This document shows, piece after piece, positions 25,324-35,102 of a DNA stretch of 43,151 nt. Source of the DNA: Corallococcus sicarius (GTDB lineage Bacteria; Myxococcota; Myxococcia; Myxococcales; Myxococcaceae); assembly GCF_003611735.1 (NCBI RefSeq), contig NZ_RAWG01000048.1, positions 1 through 43,151 on the forward strand, given 5' to 3'. Position 1 is the first letter of the stretch. Every line of letters starts with the position of its first letter. Under the pieces are notes generated by a model, which did not search any database, was not told the origin of the DNA, and worked only from the letters and a program-made list of their open reading frames with translations. The position numbers and the translations under genes are program-made.

Positions 25324-26747
25324 TCAGTCGGAGCTGGACGGGAGCGTGACGGTGCCGGGAGTCTCGATGGCGGCGAGCGCAGCGTGCAGCAGGTAGCGCC
25401 CCGGGTCCTCACCGCGCAGGCGGGCCGTCTCAATCAGCGAGTAGAAGAGGGCCGCCACCTCGGTGCCGCGCAGCGACTTGGAGCCGTAGTGATTCTTGCG
25501 GCCCACCACCATGTCGCGCAGCTGCCGCTCCACCAGGTTGTTGTCCAGCGGCACCCATGGGTTGGAGAGGAAGACGGTCAGCCCACTCCACAGCTCCAGC
25601 ATGTACTCGAGCGCCTTGCGCAGAGCACTGCCTGGCAGCGAGCGCTGGGTCAGCGCCCACTCGCGGATGGCAGCCACCAGCGGAGCGGACTTCTCCTGTC
25701 GCACCGCGAGCCGTTGCGCCAGTGCCGCGGCCTGTTGCTCCCCCTGCAGTACGTGCGGTTGTGGGCGGTCGGCCTCAATGGCATACAGCTGGCCAATGAG
25801 CGACAGCACCTCGGCGCACACGGGGGCCACTCTCTCGGCCTCCACGAATTTGCGTCGCACGTGGGCCCAGCAAGACACCAGGGAGCAGGAGGCTGGCCCA
25901 TCCGCTCCAGGCTTCGTCACCGTCTGGTAGGCGGCGTAGCCATCCACCATGACGACGCCCGCGGAGTCACCGAGTACCAGCTTCGCGGTGGCCCCGGAGC
26001 GACTGGGCAGAATCCGGTAGCGGGGAGGAGAAGACAACCGCGGGCAGCGCCTCGTAGCTGGGCTGCAGGTGGTGGGCCAGCGCGTTGAGCTGGTCCCAGA
26101 GCGTCTGGCTGTCCACCACCAGGCCCTCTCGCTGAAACATGCGCTCCTGGCGCGCCAGTGGCAGGTGGAAGCCATACTTCTGCAGGGCGACGTGGACGGC
26201 GAAGTCCACCGAGTAGCGGCCCCCCCTCAATGAGGCGCGGCGGGGCCGGCGCGGTGACGGGCGCACACCCGCAGGGGCAGCGATACTTCTGCCGACGGTA
26301 GTGCTTGAGGACGAAGTGGCGCTCCACCACGCTCACCTCCTGGCTGTCCTCCGTCTGTCCCGCCCACTCCTTCAACGCACCGCCGCACAGGCCGCACACC
26401 TTGTCGGCCTCGTCCAGGGGCAGCACCACCTCCTGCACGGGCAGCTGCGGCTGGGCACGCGGCCCGTGCCCGCGCTGCTTGCGTGCGCTCGCCGGCGGTG
26501 TCGCTTCCACTGCTGGCTTTCGCTTCTCGCTGGAGGCGCCGAAGAGGCGCTGCTGCATGAGCGCCAGTTGCTCCGCAAGCTGGGTGAGCTCCAGTTGCAG
26601 TCGCGCCTGGGCATCCTCACCCTTGAGCCTGACATTCTCCTGCACCAGCAATTCCAGCCGCTGGTGCAGGCGCGCATTCTCCGCCTCGAGCAGCGCGGCC
26701 ATCTGCTTCGCCGTTTCCAAGTCTGTCACATGCTCGATGCGCACCAC
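25324..26747 (-). pseudogene. tnpC: IS66 transposase TnpC, frameshifted and internally deleted
   Basis: Three reading frames must be joined. Frame one (from GTG 26747) encodes the N-terminal coiled coil, the Cys zinc-finger-like region (CGLCGGALKEW, CPCGC) and ends at RLIEGG. There the coding strand has seven Gs where six restore frame (around 26219-26226). Frame two then reads RYSVDFAVHVALQKYGFHLPL to PAVVF. At about 26030 the frame shifts again and roughly 25-30 residues are absent, including the ADETxW block that holds the first catalytic Asp in IS66 transposases. Frame three continues RYRILPSRSGATAKLVLGD through the conserved DGYAAY and LDNNLVERQLR to the stop at 25324. It cannot be an active transposase as read. 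Confidence 0.88.
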
Positions 26748-26762
26748 ACTTCCGCGGTAGTG

Positions 26763-27143
26763 CTACACGGCGGGCGCCACCGCAAGCTCTTTCTCCTCGA
26801 AGGCGGGAGGCGATAGCTTCCAGCGCCCGGCCAGCTCGCAGCCCTCCAGAAACAGCGACAACTCGGCCACCGTCAGCTCCACGCTCAGCGCACCCGCCTG
26901 TACCCAGGGCCTGGCGAAGCGTCCCTTGAAGAGGCGTTTGGTGAGCAGCAAAAGCCCCGTGCCGTCGAAGTACAGCACCTTGGCGCGGCGACGGCACCGC
27001 CCGACGAAGAGGAAGACGTCGCCCTTGAGAAGCTGTCCGCCCAACTGCTGCTCCACCAGGGCGCTCAGCCCGTCGAAGCCCTTGCGCATGTCCACGGGCG
27101 CCGCACAGGCGTACACGCGCACCGCCCGCGTGAGCGTCAGCAC
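26763..27143 (-). CDS. tnpB: IS66 accessory protein TnpB
   Basis: 126 aa, typical length for IS66 Orf2. Signatures: PVDMRKGFDGLSALVEQQL, GDVFLFVGRCRRRAKVLYFDGTGL, and LLTKRLFKGRF. It is needed for IS66 transposition, but its biochemical job is unknown. It starts at a GTG that overlaps the tnpA stop by seven bases (27137-27143). The reading frame is intact. Confidence 0.93.
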   Translation of the reverse strand: MLTLTRAVRVYACAAPVDMRKGFDGLSALVEQQLGGQLLKGDVFLFVGRCRRRAKVLYFDGTGLLLLTKRLFKGRFARPWVQAGALSVELTVAELSLFLEGCELAGRWKLSPPAFEEKELAVAPAV

Positions 27144-27544
27144 GCCAGCCTCCGCAGCAACTGCGCCGCTTCCTCCAGGCCCAGTCCCTCCACGCGCCAG
27201 CCCTGCGGTGACACTACTGCGAAGGTAGTCGCCACTGGCGAGGGCGCGTGCTGCTTCGGAGGGTGCACCACCACGGGCTTGAGCGGCGCGGCCCCCTGCT
27301 CACTGCTCTGCGTCTTCTTGCCGCCGGGCGTCTGCCCCCGCCTCCACGCCTGCAACGTCGGCTCCGACACCCCCAGCCTCTCCACCACCGCCTTCAGCGT
27401 GTCGCCCTTCTCCAGGGCATGCGCCAGGTAGCGCACCGCGAACGCGCGCAGCGGCTCCGGGAATGGGCCCGAGCCTGCTTTGCGCCCGGCCCTCAGCCTC
27501 TCCACCTCCTGCCGGAACTGCTCCAACTCCTTCTCCACGTGCAC
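27137..27544 (-). CDS. tnpA: IS66 accessory protein TnpA
   Basis: 135 aa from a GTG at 27544. It has the helix-turn-helix-like core LRAFAVRYLAHALEKGDTLKAVVERLGVSEPTLQAWRRG found in IS66 Orf1 proteins. First gene of the inner IS, beginning about 70 bases inside the right terminal repeat. The frame is intact. Confidence 0.88.
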   Translation of the reverse strand: MHVEKELEQFRQEVERLRAGRKAGSGPFPEPLRAFAVRYLAHALEKGDTLKAVVERLGVSEPTLQAWRRGQTPGGKKTQSSEQGAAPLKPVVVHPPKQHAPSPVATTFAVVSPQGWRVEGLGLEEAAQLLRRLAC

Positions 27545-27615
27545 CTCCAGGTTTTTGACCCGGAGGTCTCACGTCGCGGCCCCTCTCGTCACGACGGGGC
27601 CCGGCGAGCAGTTAC

Positions 27616-27623
27616 CACGAAAA
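27616..27623 (+). repeat. Right 8-bp target-site duplication of IS66-type transposon
   Basis: CACGAAAA directly follows the right terminal repeat and is identical to 23825-23832. On the minus strand it reads TTTTCGTG, the T-tract after the ybiT terminator hairpin. Confidence 0.9.
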
Positions 27624-27660
27624 CGCCGCCTCGCTTCCGGAGGACCGGAAACGGGCGGCG
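27624..27660 (-). terminator. Rho-independent terminator of the ybiT-like gene
   Basis: CGCCGCC (27624-27630) pairs with GGCGGCG (27654-27660) and TTCCGG pairs with CCGGAA inside, around a four-base loop. On the minus strand the hairpin follows the ABC-F stop (27689) and is followed by TTTTCG. The transposon inserted exactly at this T-tract, preserving it through the target duplication. Confidence 0.8.
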
Positions 27661-27688
27661 TTGGCACTGCCTCGTGATGCCGTGCTGA

Positions 27689-29287
27689 CTACCGGCGCTT
27701 CTGAGCCGCGTCCGCGTGCTTCTCCATGAACTCCGAATACGGCCCGTTGAAGTCGAGCACTTCCTTGCCCGCCTCCAGACTCCAGATGCGCGTGGCGACC
27801 TCGGAGATGAGCTCCTGGTCGTGCGTCACGCAGATGACCGTGCCGTCGAACTTCGACAGGCCGTCGGCCAGCGCCGCGATGGACTCCAGGTCCAGGTGGT
27901 TCGTCGGCTCGTCCAGGATGAGCACGTTGTCCTGCGTGATCATCAGCTTGGACAACAGCACGCGCACCGTCTCACCACCGGAGAGCGTGTCCGTCGGCTT
28001 CATCCGCTCCTCACCCGAGAAGAGCATCCGGCCCAACACGCCCGAAATCTCCTCGTTGGTCAGCTTCTCGCTGATCTCCCGCAGGTAGCCGAAGCACGTC
28101 GTCCCCTTGTGGATGACCCCGTGGTGGTCCTGCGGCAGGTAGCCCACCGTCGCCTGGTGGCCCCAGGTGATGGTCCCCGCGTCCGGCTCCGTCTGCCCGG
28201 CCAGCATCTTCACCAGCGTGGACTTGCCCACTGCATTGCGGCCGATGACGCAGATGCGCTCGCCCTTGCAGACCAGACCCGTGAACGGCTTGATCACCGG
28301 CACGCCGTCGTAGGACTTCTTCAGCCCCTCGAACATCAGCGTCTGCCGGCCGCTGACCACCTTCTGATCAAACCGGATGAAGGGCCGCGCGATGTTCGAG
28401 CGCTTCAGGTCCTCCGTCTTCAGCTTGTCGATCTGCTTGATGCGGCTCTGCACCTGCGAGGCGCGCGTGCCGGCGTGGAAGCGCGCCACGAAGTCCTGCA
28501 ACTGGAGGATCTTCTTCTTCTTCTCTTCCGTCTCCGACTCCACCCGGGTCCGCAGCTGCGACTTCTGCCGGACCATGTCGTCGTAACCACCCGTGTACTG
28601 GATGATGGTCTCGTAATCGATGTCCGCGATGTGCGTGCAGATGGAGTTCAGGAAGTGCCGGTCGTGGCTGATGGTGATCAGCACGCCCTCGTACTGGTGG
28701 AGGAAGGTCTCCAGCCAGCGGATGGAATCGATGTCCAGGTTGTTCGTGGGCTCGTCGAGCAGCAGCCCGTCCGGCTTGCCGAACAGCGCCTGCGCGAGCA
28801 ACACCCGCAGCTTCAGGCCGCCCGTCAGCTGGCGCATCGGCTCTTCGTGGAAGGCCTCGTCGATGCCAAGGCCCGCCAGCAGCGTCGCCGCGTCGCTCTC
28901 CGCGGAATAGCCGTCCTCTTCCGCGATGACGCCTTCCAGCTCACCCAGCCGGTTGCCGTCCTCCTCGGTGATGTCCGACTTGGCGAGCAGCTTGTTCTTC
29001 TCGTCCATCGCCGCCCACAGGTGGCGGTTGCCCATCAGCACCACGTCCAGGACGCGGTCGTTCTCGTAGCGGAAGTGGTCCTGGCGCAGGATGCCCAGCT
29101 TGCGCGGGCGGATGATGTCGCCCATGTCCTGCTCCTCGTCACCCGCGAGGATCTTCATGAACGTGGACTTGCCGGCCCCGTTCGGACCGGTCAGGCCGTA
29201 GCGACGGCCCGGCGAGAAGGTGACGTTGACCTCCTCGAAAAGCTTCTTGGGCCCATAGGCCTTGGAGACGTTGATGACGTTGAACAT
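27689..29287 (-). CDS. ybiT: ABC-F family ATPase, YbiT type
   Basis: 532 aa starting MFNVINVSKAYG; the codons further upstream lack the fold and are rejected. Two ABC domains are present: Walker A GPNGAGKS with LLLDEPTNNLD in the first, GRNAVGKS with LSGGETVRVLL and LILDEPTNHLDLE in the second. The interdomain linker is the charged helical P-site tRNA-interaction region expected in ABC-F proteins. No membrane segment is seen. Members act on stalled or idle ribosomes; the YbiT assignment comes from length and overall pattern and is probable, not certain. It is divergent from tgt across a 223-base gap. Confidence 0.9.
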   Translation of the reverse strand: MFNVINVSKAYGPKKLFEEVNVTFSPGRRYGLTGPNGAGKSTFMKILAGDEEQDMGDIIRPRKLGILRQDHFRYENDRVLDVVLMGNRHLWAAMDEKNKLLAKSDITEEDGNRLGELEGVIAEEDGYSAESDAATLLAGLGIDEAFHEEPMRQLTGGLKLRVLLAQALFGKPDGLLLDEPTNNLDIDSIRWLETFLHQYEGVLITISHDRHFLNSICTHIADIDYETIIQYTGGYDDMVRQKSQLRTRVESETEEKKKKILQLQDFVARFHAGTRASQVQSRIKQIDKLKTEDLKRSNIARPFIRFDQKVVSGRQTLMFEGLKKSYDGVPVIKPFTGLVCKGERICVIGRNAVGKSTLVKMLAGQTEPDAGTITWGHQATVGYLPQDHHGVIHKGTTCFGYLREISEKLTNEEISGVLGRMLFSGEERMKPTDTLSGGETVRVLLSKLMITQDNVLILDEPTNHLDLESIAALADGLSKFDGTVICVTHDQELISEVATRIWSLEAGKEVLDFNGPYSEFMEKHADAAQKRR

Positions 29288-29501
29288 GGCGGCGGCTTGT
29301 AGCGGAAATGGCGCGGCGACCAAAGACGCGCGGTGAATCAAGGCCCGGCGGCGTACCGGAAGGCCCAATGTAACCGCCGGAAGGCCCTGGAAATGCCGGC
29401 TTCGGGGCTCCCCCAGGTAGGGAAAACGGCGCTTCTCCCCATGGAGGCCGGGCGGGCGTCCCCAGGAAGCGGGTGCCCCCCGACGCGCGCCACGGGTATA
29501 A

Positions 29502-30680
<1,179 letters not shown>

Positions 30681-30695
30681 AAGGCCGAGGGGGTC

Positions 30696-30719
30696 GCGGG
30701 CGCGCGTTTCGTCGCCCGC
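30696..30719 (+). terminator. Possible hairpin after tgt
   Basis: GCGGGCG (30696-30702) pairs perfectly with CGCCCGC (30713-30719) around a ten-base loop. No T-run follows, so termination is uncertain. Confidence 0.35.
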
Positions 30720-30823
30720 CCACCGGCCGGGTTGTAGGGGGCGGGGCAGGGGCTGCGGTACGGCGCGACCTGTCGGGTTAGCCTGCGGGGCCGGGTGCTG
30801 AAGGTGCCCGCTCCCATCGCCGC

Positions 30824-32011
30824 ATGGACCCCCGCGTCGCCACCCTCCTGAGCCACGTTCGCGCGAACGCCGAGAACCGGCCCGGCGTGTACCGCATGCT
30901 CGGGCCCTCCGGCGAGCTGCTCTACGTGGGCAAGTCGGTGCGGGTGCGCACGCGGCTGCTGTCGTACTTCCGCGCGGACGAGGGCGAGAAGGCGGCGGAG
31001 ATCATCTCCCAGGCGCACCTGGTGGAGTGGGAGTACACGCCCAGCGAGTTCGCGGCGCTCCTGCACGAGTTCCGGCTGATCAAAAGCCACCGACCCCTCT
31101 ACAACGTGCAGCACAAGCGGGACCGCTCGCACTGCTTCCTGCAGATTACCCGGGAGGCGGTGCCCCGGTTGCGCGTGGTGGGGCAGCCCGGCGGCAGTGG
31201 CGGCGCGGAGTACTTCGGGCCCTTCCACGGACGCCACATCATGGCGGAGGTGGTGCGAGCGGTGAGCGACCTGCTGGAGCTGCGCGACTGTCCTTCCGAT
31301 ACACCGATGCGGCTGGCGGATCAGATCCAGCTCTTCCCGACGAAGGAGGATCCCCGTTGTCTGCGCGGGCAGACGGCGCGGTGCATCTCGCCATGCGCGG
31401 GCGGGTGCACGCAGGCGGAGTACCTGGAGCGGGTCGCGCTGGCGCGGGCGTTCCTGAATGGCGAGTCGGACCGGCCGCTGGTCATCCTGCGCGAGCGCAT
31501 GGCGATGGCGGCGCGGCGGCTCCAGTTCGAATACGCGGCGGAGCTGCGCGACCGCGCCGAGCGGCTGGAGCACGTGCAGTCGTGGATCGTGGAGCTGGGG
31601 CGGACGCTGCGGCGGCTGTCATTGGTCTACACGGTGCAGGGGCAGGGCGGAGGCGAGGACCGCACCTACGTGCTGCGGCGGGGGCGGATCCGCGCGGAGG
31701 TGCCGGCACCCCAGACGCCGGAGGAACAGGCGGCGCTGGAGGCGCGGGTGCGGGACATCTTCTCGCTGCCGGAGCCCGAGGCGATTGGCCTCCGGGCCCA
31801 GGAGGCGCAGGAGCTGATGCTCATCGCCAAGTGGTTCCGCCTGCACCCCGAGGAGCTGGAGGGCACGGTGCCTGCTTCTGTTCGCACCGGGAGCGGCGAG
31901 GCGTCCGAGGAAGTCGAAGAGGCCCGGGCCGAGCTGGCCCGGACGCTGGAGCGCACCGTGGAAGGGCCGGATGGGGCGGAGGATGAGGGCCGCACGGCAG
32001 CACCCGATTAA
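30824..32011 (+). CDS. UvrC-like GIY-YIG nuclease lacking the C-terminal endonuclease half
   Basis: 395 aa. The GIY-YIG domain occupies residues 18-95 (GVY at 21-23, YVGKS at 34-38, Arg44, catalytic-type Glu82, and RPLYN at 90-94). Cys156, Cys179, Cys187 and Cys191 reproduce the UvrC iron-sulfur cysteine pattern with a longer first spacing. A UVR helical pair follows near 229-255 (FEYAAELRDRAERLE). Full UvrC is about 600 aa and adds RNase-H-like and helix-hairpin-helix domains; these are absent. Shorter UvrC-like proteins such as Cho make only the 3' incision. The tail after 340 is Glu-rich. It may be a backup repair nuclease. Confidence 0.87.
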   Translation: MDPRVATLLSHVRANAENRPGVYRMLGPSGELLYVGKSVRVRTRLLSYFRADEGEKAAEIISQAHLVEWEYTPSEFAALLHEFRLIKSHRPLYNVQHKRDRSHCFLQITREAVPRLRVVGQPGGSGGAEYFGPFHGRHIMAEVVRAVSDLLELRDCPSDTPMRLADQIQLFPTKEDPRCLRGQTARCISPCAGGCTQAEYLERVALARAFLNGESDRPLVILRERMAMAARRLQFEYAAELRDRAERLEHVQSWIVELGRTLRRLSLVYTVQGQGGGEDRTYVLRRGRIRAEVPAPQTPEEQAALEARVRDIFSLPEPEAIGLRAQEAQELMLIAKWFRLHPEELEGTVPASVRTGSGEASEEVEEARAELARTLERTVEGPDGAEDEGRTAAPD

Positions 32012-32061
32012 GCAGGGGCTGGGCCACTCGCACGCTGCGGTCGTCTTGGACCGGCACGCGC

Positions 32062-33267
32062 TCATGCCTGCTGGGCAAGGGGAACGCGTTTCAGGTGCCG
32101 CTCAATGCGTTGGCGCTCTTCGTCCTTCAGCAGGAGGTGGTGGGCCTCCTGTTGCCAGACGGTGCGGACCCGCTCGACCGCCTGGGTGACCCAGGTGGTC
32201 ACCTCGTCGAAGTCGTGTCCGCTCACCTGGGCAAAGGTCTTGAACGAATCAAGACGGACGTCCTCGAACTGACGTGAACCTCCGAGGCTCAGCGCCAGAT
32301 CATCGCTGATGGACTGGGGCGCGAAGAGCACGGATGAAATCAGGTCGTAGGCGGGAGACAGCCTGGGATGGCGTCCATCCGGGTACAGCAACGACCAGTT
32401 CTTCAGGTGCGCATCCGTGTTGCCGCTCAGCACGCAGAAGACCAGCCGTTCGCAGTACTCGCGGAGGTCGTCTGGCGACACGTAGGAGAGCAGGGCCGCG
32501 ATGTATTCATAACGCCCGCCGTACTGGGGATCGCCGGGAGGCTTGTCGAACACCTGGGCCATGTCTTCCATGTGGACGCGCTGTCCCGTGGACGTCCGGT
32601 CGAAGCGCTCGATGAGGAAGACGGTTCCGTCGCCGGTGGGGGTGTTCTGGGGCAGCTCCGCGAACTCCGCGGCCTGGGCCATCCGGAAGTCGGGCAGTGC
32701 GAGCTTCGCGAGCCGTGCCCAGGTCATGGTCGAGTACTCGATCCGGGGAAGGTCCTTGAAGACGGGGTCGTGGAACTTGGCGATCCACGAGCCCGTTTCC
32801 TCGCCCCGGACGGGGACGGTCAGCCCCCGTTCTCCAGGGCGGACCGAGAGCTTCCACTGTGCTCCGGCCAGGGAGAAGCGCAGCTTCGCCGCGCTGGGCG
32901 GCGCGATCCGTTCGCGTGCGGGTGGCTGAGACGACAACCGTGGCTGGCCGGGAACCAGGATGACCGCCCCAGGCAGCTCCGAGCCCAGGTACTCCAGAAG
33001 GTCAAACTCGTCATCCGTGTCCACACCCAGCTCCCGTGCGAGGACGCGGCGCAGCGGGCCCTGGGGTAGCAGGTGGGAGAACCAGATGGGAACGTGCCCC
33101 GTGGTGGGGATGTCGTAAGGCATGCGGTCCTCGAACAACTGCCCGAGGACCGGGCGCTCGGGGTCGCGGAGCCAGGCCGCGTCGAAGGAGAAGCGGTACT
33201 CCCATTCCTCCAGATGTTCGATCAGCCCGACGCGCGTATCCCCGAGCCATACTTCCAAAGCCCTCAC
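32062..33267 (-). CDS. HipA-family Ser/Thr kinase
   Basis: 401 aa, full HipA length. The N-terminal subdomain (1-105) is followed by the kinase: autophosphorylation/ejection-loop motif FSLAGAQWK (131-139, Ser132), candidate ATP-binding Lys164 in WIAKFH, FLIERFDR (217-223), catalytic loop SGNTDAHLKN (281-290, Asp285, Asn290) and metal-binding Asp308 in PAYDLISS. E. coli HipA phosphorylates glutamyl-tRNA synthetase and is neutralised by HipB. Here the partner at 33264-34874 is not HipB but a DUF262 protein, joined by a four-base GTGA overlap (33264-33267). Start is that GTG. It converges with the UvrC-like gene. Confidence 0.88.
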   Translation of the reverse strand: MRALEVWLGDTRVGLIEHLEEWEYRFSFDAAWLRDPERPVLGQLFEDRMPYDIPTTGHVPIWFSHLLPQGPLRRVLARELGVDTDDEFDLLEYLGSELPGAVILVPGQPRLSSQPPARERIAPPSAAKLRFSLAGAQWKLSVRPGERGLTVPVRGEETGSWIAKFHDPVFKDLPRIEYSTMTWARLAKLALPDFRMAQAAEFAELPQNTPTGDGTVFLIERFDRTSTGQRVHMEDMAQVFDKPPGDPQYGGRYEYIAALLSYVSPDDLREYCERLVFCVLSGNTDAHLKNWSLLYPDGRHPRLSPAYDLISSVLFAPQSISDDLALSLGGSRQFEDVRLDSFKTFAQVSGHDFDEVTTWVTQAVERVRTVWQQEAHHLLLKDEERQRIERHLKRVPLAQQA

Positions 33268-34874
33268 GGGGACGTCACCTGCGCGTCAACCCGACGGAGC
33301 AGCTCGGTGATGGGGGGACGGTCACCGTCGTCTGATGCGATGCGCTCCGAGAAGAATCGCGTGAGCCATTCGTCCAGGAGTTCGAGCCGGCGTTCAAAGA
33401 CGACTTGGGGGCTTTTCAAATCCAGTGACTTCACGGCCTGAGCATCCAGCGAATGGCTCCGCAGGACCTCGGTCGATGCGCTCTCGAAGGCCTGGAACTT
33501 CTCTTTGGCGGGAAGCAAGAAGCGCCCAGCGACATACTGCGCGTTCGGATGGATGGGGATGAAGACCTGTTCCAAAGCGCGCTCATCGAGCCATGCGCGG
33601 ATCTCATCCAACCGGAAGCGCTCTCCGGTCTCCGGGTCGTGTGGCCCCAGATGCAGAAGGGCCAACGCGCACAGGCGCATCTCCACGCTTCCGACACTCC
33701 AAGGAGTCGATGCCGATGGAAAGCTCCCGGGCACGACCAGGGGAAGCCTCGCCAGCAGCCGCTCGACCGAATCAAACTCGGTGGTGCCAATGTCCGACTG
33801 GAGCCTTTGGATGTTCTCAAGGGCGGCGTCCGCATGGACCTTGGACAATGCGCCTCGCCAGACCCAGCGGACCAGAAGGGCCCGGGTGCGCGGGTGGGGG
33901 CGCGGGTGCAGATGGAAGAAGCGCGTCAGCACGATGAGGGACAAGGAGTATGGGAGCAGCCGGACATGAGGAATGCCCACGTCGTCCGCCAGGAACCCGA
34001 TGGCATGTCTCAGCGCCGTCTCGGTTCGTTCCACGGCCTCCGGATGTACGCCGTCCACCGCCCCTTCGCGCTGGATGAAGTTCTGGCGCAGGTCGATCTC
34101 CTCCACCGCCTTCAAGCAGCGGATGAACCAGTCCTTGGCGATCCTTCCGAAGCCGGTCTCCGCCTGAAGGCGGTTGCAAGCGCTTTCGATGGGACGCGGC
34201 TTCTGGCCACCAAAAAGCGCCTCGAAGACCTCGCTTTCCTGCATGGGGACACCCGAGGTGTTCACCCGCGTGAAGATGAGTCGCATGACCTCCTGCGAGG
34301 TGCTTTCGACGATGTACGAGGGGACCTGGTACTCGCGCAGCGCCTTCCCCAGCGCGATGGCCCGCTGGACGAGGTCGGGACGCGTGCTCCGGAAGGGCCA
34401 CGCGTTGAGCCAGTTGAGCAGCGTGAACGAATCCCCCACCACGTTGACCGGGATCCAATGGGGGGGAGGCTCGGCGAGCTGAAGGCGCACGAACTGCTCC
34501 TCCTCCAGGTCGAACCAGATGGCATGGATGTCTCCCCGTGGATGGAGATCCGGATGCAGCATCGCGGCCGCCAGGGCCGTGAGCCGCTGCTGTCCATCGA
34601 CCACGAAGTACGCATCCGTCATTCGCGGCGCATCAATGCGCAGCGGCCCGAAATGCAGGGACGCCGGTTCCGCCGGACCCTTGAAGAGCAGCAGGTCCCC
34701 GATGGGAAAACCCCGGTAGACGCTGTCGAAGAGGTCCAGCACATGCTTGGCGCGCCACTTGAGCGGGCGCTGGAAGTCGGGGACCCGGATCCTGCCGTCC
34801 CGGACGTGCTGAAGCAGCGCATCCACCATGAAGGCGCGGGCCTCGGGGCGACGCTCAAGTCGGGGCTTTTCCAT
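33264..34874 (-). CDS. DUF262 (GmrSD-N-like) protein coupled to HipA
   Basis: 536 aa. The N-terminal domain is DUF262: IRVPDFQRPLKW (29-40), FPIGDLLLF (56-64) and VVDGQQRLTALAAAML with the DGQQR nucleotide-handling motif at 93-97, as in GmrSD, Srx and ParB-like folds. The middle has IFTRVNTSGVPMQESEVF, a second family hallmark. The C-terminal 130 residues resemble the tail of DUF262/DUF1524 proteins but show no clear HNH catalytic pattern, so it may bind and hydrolyse NTP without cutting DNA. The upstream 228 bases to the divergent HAD gene may hold its promoter; no strong ribosome-binding site precedes the ATG at 34874. It is a plausible regulator, sensor or antitoxin for HipA. Confidence 0.83.
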   Translation of the reverse strand: MEKPRLERRPEARAFMVDALLQHVRDGRIRVPDFQRPLKWRAKHVLDLFDSVYRGFPIGDLLLFKGPAEPASLHFGPLRIDAPRMTDAYFVVDGQQRLTALAAAMLHPDLHPRGDIHAIWFDLEEEQFVRLQLAEPPPHWIPVNVVGDSFTLLNWLNAWPFRSTRPDLVQRAIALGKALREYQVPSYIVESTSQEVMRLIFTRVNTSGVPMQESEVFEALFGGQKPRPIESACNRLQAETGFGRIAKDWFIRCLKAVEEIDLRQNFIQREGAVDGVHPEAVERTETALRHAIGFLADDVGIPHVRLLPYSLSLIVLTRFFHLHPRPHPRTRALLVRWVWRGALSKVHADAALENIQRLQSDIGTTEFDSVERLLARLPLVVPGSFPSASTPWSVGSVEMRLCALALLHLGPHDPETGERFRLDEIRAWLDERALEQVFIPIHPNAQYVAGRFLLPAKEKFQAFESASTEVLRSHSLDAQAVKSLDLKSPQVVFERRLELLDEWLTRFFSERIASDDGDRPPITELLRRVDAQVTSP

Positions 34875-35102
34875 CGTGTGGATTGCTTACCCACGTCCGA
34901 CCGACCGCGCAAGGAACGCCCCGCTCGCAGCGCCATGTCCGCGCGAGCTGAGCCGACGGGCGCGGACAGATGCGGCGGGAGTGTTGGCGTTGCGGCGGTG
35001 ACCTGGTCGCCCGGTGCTCATGCGGACAGTGCTGAACACCCCCTGTGGCTGGAGCTTTCAGGCGGGTGACACCGGACAGGTGGGCCAGCGAGGATGACGG
35101 GC

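Larger units (their letters stand above)
23833..27615. mobile_element. IS66-family compound transposon with passenger hydrolase gene
   Basis: The element is 3783 bp and bounded by terminal repeats: GTAACAGCTCGCCGCGCCCC at 23833, and on the other strand at 27615 GTAACTGCTCGCCGGGCCCC (21 of the first 23 bases agree). Perfect 8-bp duplications flank these outer ends. Order: left end with a tnpC stub (23833-24010), unassigned DNA, alpha/beta-hydrolase gene, a second left end at 25251 and a complete-length IS66 with tnpA, tnpB and a damaged tnpC. The inner end at 25251 matches the right repeat less well and has no duplication, so the outer ends were the ones used in the last transposition. Confidence 0.85.
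25251..27615. mobile_element. Inner IS66-family insertion sequence
   Basis: 2365 bp from the inner left end (GTAACAGCTCGCC at 25251) to the shared right end (27615). It carries the three canonical IS66 genes on the minus strand in the order tnpA, tnpB, tnpC. Flanking octamers GCCCATGG (left) and CACGAAAA (right) differ, so this unit by itself does not carry a target duplication. Confidence 0.82.

Noticed and set aside
25251-27615. Simple insertion of the inner IS66 as the only transposition event
   Set aside because: The octamers next to these ends differ (GCCCATGG and CACGAAAA); the matching duplication flanks 23833-27615 instead.
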